From Candidatus Cloacimonadota bacterium (GTDB lineage: Bacteria > Hydrothermota > E44-bin80): a stretch of 14,739 bases of DNA. The position numbers and the translations under genes were made by a program. The stretch is from positions 1 to 14,739 of the forward strand of contig SOKM01000298.1 in assembly GCA_004375785.1 (NCBI GenBank), in the 5' to 3' direction. The notes under the pieces are model-generated. The model was not told where the DNA came from, searched no databases, and saw only the letters and a program-made list of their open reading frames with translations. Shown here one piece after another: positions 14,085-14,739 of this stretch. Each line of letters opens with the position of its first letter. Within the stretch, counting starts at the first letter, position 1.

Positions 14085-14739
14085 TTACACATTTCTTGAA
14101 TAGTAGAGCTCGCTCTGTGCTCTCTGTGGTTAATTTTTTTCTTCTCGCAATCCTTTTATCTGCCTGCACAAAAAAGGATAAACCTCTTCCCCCTGACACC
14201 TCTCCCCCTCTTGTAAAACAAGTCGCTTCGTTGGATACAACAAAGTTACTTATATCATTTAACGAATCAGTAAATCCAGAACTTGCAGCTGAAACGATGA
14301 ACTACTTAATTACAAGTTACGAAACCCTCGATGTTCATTTTGTTGAGATTGACCCTATGAAGATGAATTGTATACTTACCACAGAACCGCAGGAGTCAAC
14401 CTTTTATGAAATAGATATAAGAAATATCGAAGACTTGAATGGAAATAAGATAAATGATACAACATTCACCTTTCTTGGGATTGGGGTGCAAGTTGATTCA
14501 TTCCCTCCTACTTTGACAATTATCGAACCAATTGAAGGAGATACCTTATATGGTTTTGAATATTTTGCAGTGAATGCATGGGATAATACTGGTGTAAAAA
14601 AGGTCTCTTTTTTCATAAACGATTCCTTGATTGAAACAGACAAAGATTTTCCGTATTATTGCATACTTGATGTCAGGAGTCTCGGAGAAGGTGAGGTTTA
14701 CACCTTTTATGCTACCGCAGAGGATTACAGTGCAAATAT
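14057..14739 (+). CDS. Lipoprotein with Big-type (Ig-like) domains, partial
   Basis: The frame is open from ATG 14057 to the window end (227 full codons) and continues beyond. A hydrophobic stretch NFFLLAILLSAC (26-37) ends in a good lipobox with Cys37, so the mature protein should be lipid-anchored. After a Pro-rich linker, residues about 48-125 resemble a Big_5-type Ig domain (LLISFNESVNPELA, then NIEDLNGNKI). Residues about 135-220 resemble a Big_7-type domain (PPTLTIIEPIEGDTLYG, AWDNTGVKKVSFFIND). Such proteins often carry an enzymatic or adhesive part further on, which is not visible here. The start is uncertain: GGAGG (14050-14054) is only 2 nt from ATG 14057, and TTG 14096, GTG 14117 or GTG 14126 would give shorter, more usual signal peptides. 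It lies 8 nt after ychF. Confidence 0.75.
   Translation, partial: MRHKTLDIGLTHFLNSRARSVLSVVNFFLLAILLSACTKKDKPLPPDTSPPLVKQVASLDTTKLLISFNESVNPELAAETMNYLITSYETLDVHFVEIDPMKMNCILTTEPQESTFYEIDIRNIEDLNGNKINDTTFTFLGIGVQVDSFPPTLTIIEPIEGDTLYGFEYFAVNAWDNTGVKKVSFFINDSLIETDKDFPYYCILDVRSLGEGEVYTFYATAEDYSAN
14113..14129 (+). repeat. Dispersed CTCTGTG-type repeat, copy 2
   Basis: Identical over 17 bp to the minus-strand copy at 1750-1766. It lies within the apparent signal-peptide coding region of the lipoprotein and contains the two possible GTG starts (14117, 14126). Confidence 0.6.

Overview
The window looks like a piece of bacterial chromosome of moderate-to-low G+C from a Gram-negative-type, probably uncultivated lineage. 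Pointers are an exported peptidase ending in a FlgD-like / type IX-style sorting domain, a lipoprotein with Big-type domains, and many short dispersed repeats between genes. This combination recalls candidate phyla near the FCB group (for example WOR-3/Stahlbacteria-like bacteria). That placement is an inference from style and was not tested.

Layout. Positions 1-299 hold the last 27 codons of an unidentified + strand ORF, an isolated promoter-like motif and a small hairpin repeat. A radical SAM protein lies on the minus strand (300-1262). Its promoter is back to back with that of a + strand tRNA cluster, Thr(TGT)-Tyr(GTA)-Gly(TCC), at 1421-1738. A gene-free stretch of about 400 bp (1739-2134) follows. 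It is packed with short repeats, REP-like hairpins and a probable terminator, and ends in the gyrA promoter. gyrA (2135-4555) is followed by a 187-bp A+T-rich spacer with five DnaA-box-like sites, the best candidate here for a replication origin or another DnaA-controlled region. Next come a MoxR ATPase and a tight run of three genes: an ECF-type S component, dCMP deaminase, and an exported propeller-like protein with an orphan 5'-nucleotidase C-terminal domain. Then follow a PAS-PAS-HD-GYP signalling protein that looks leaderless, a secreted M14 zinc carboxypeptidase, ychF, and a lipoprotein cut by the window end.

How the genes fit together. gyrA, dCMP deaminase and ychF are housekeeping genes for DNA topology, dTTP precursor supply and a ribosome-associated ATPase. 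The ECF S component, dCMP deaminase and 5'-nucleotidase-domain protein overlap or nearly abut, so they are probably co-translated; nucleoside or nucleotide salvage is a reasonable but unproven common theme. The carboxypeptidase and the lipoprotein are cell-surface or exported proteins.

The most unusual features are the DnaA-box cluster after gyrA, a set of short tandem arrays that all have a 7-bp period although their sequences differ (two of them inside the coding sequence of the peptidase sorting domain), a 15-bp perfect hairpin that nearly fills the predicted 5' leader of the tRNA transcript, and the propeller plus 5'-nucleotidase C-domain architecture. I found no CRISPR array, rRNA, transposase or clear prophage gene.
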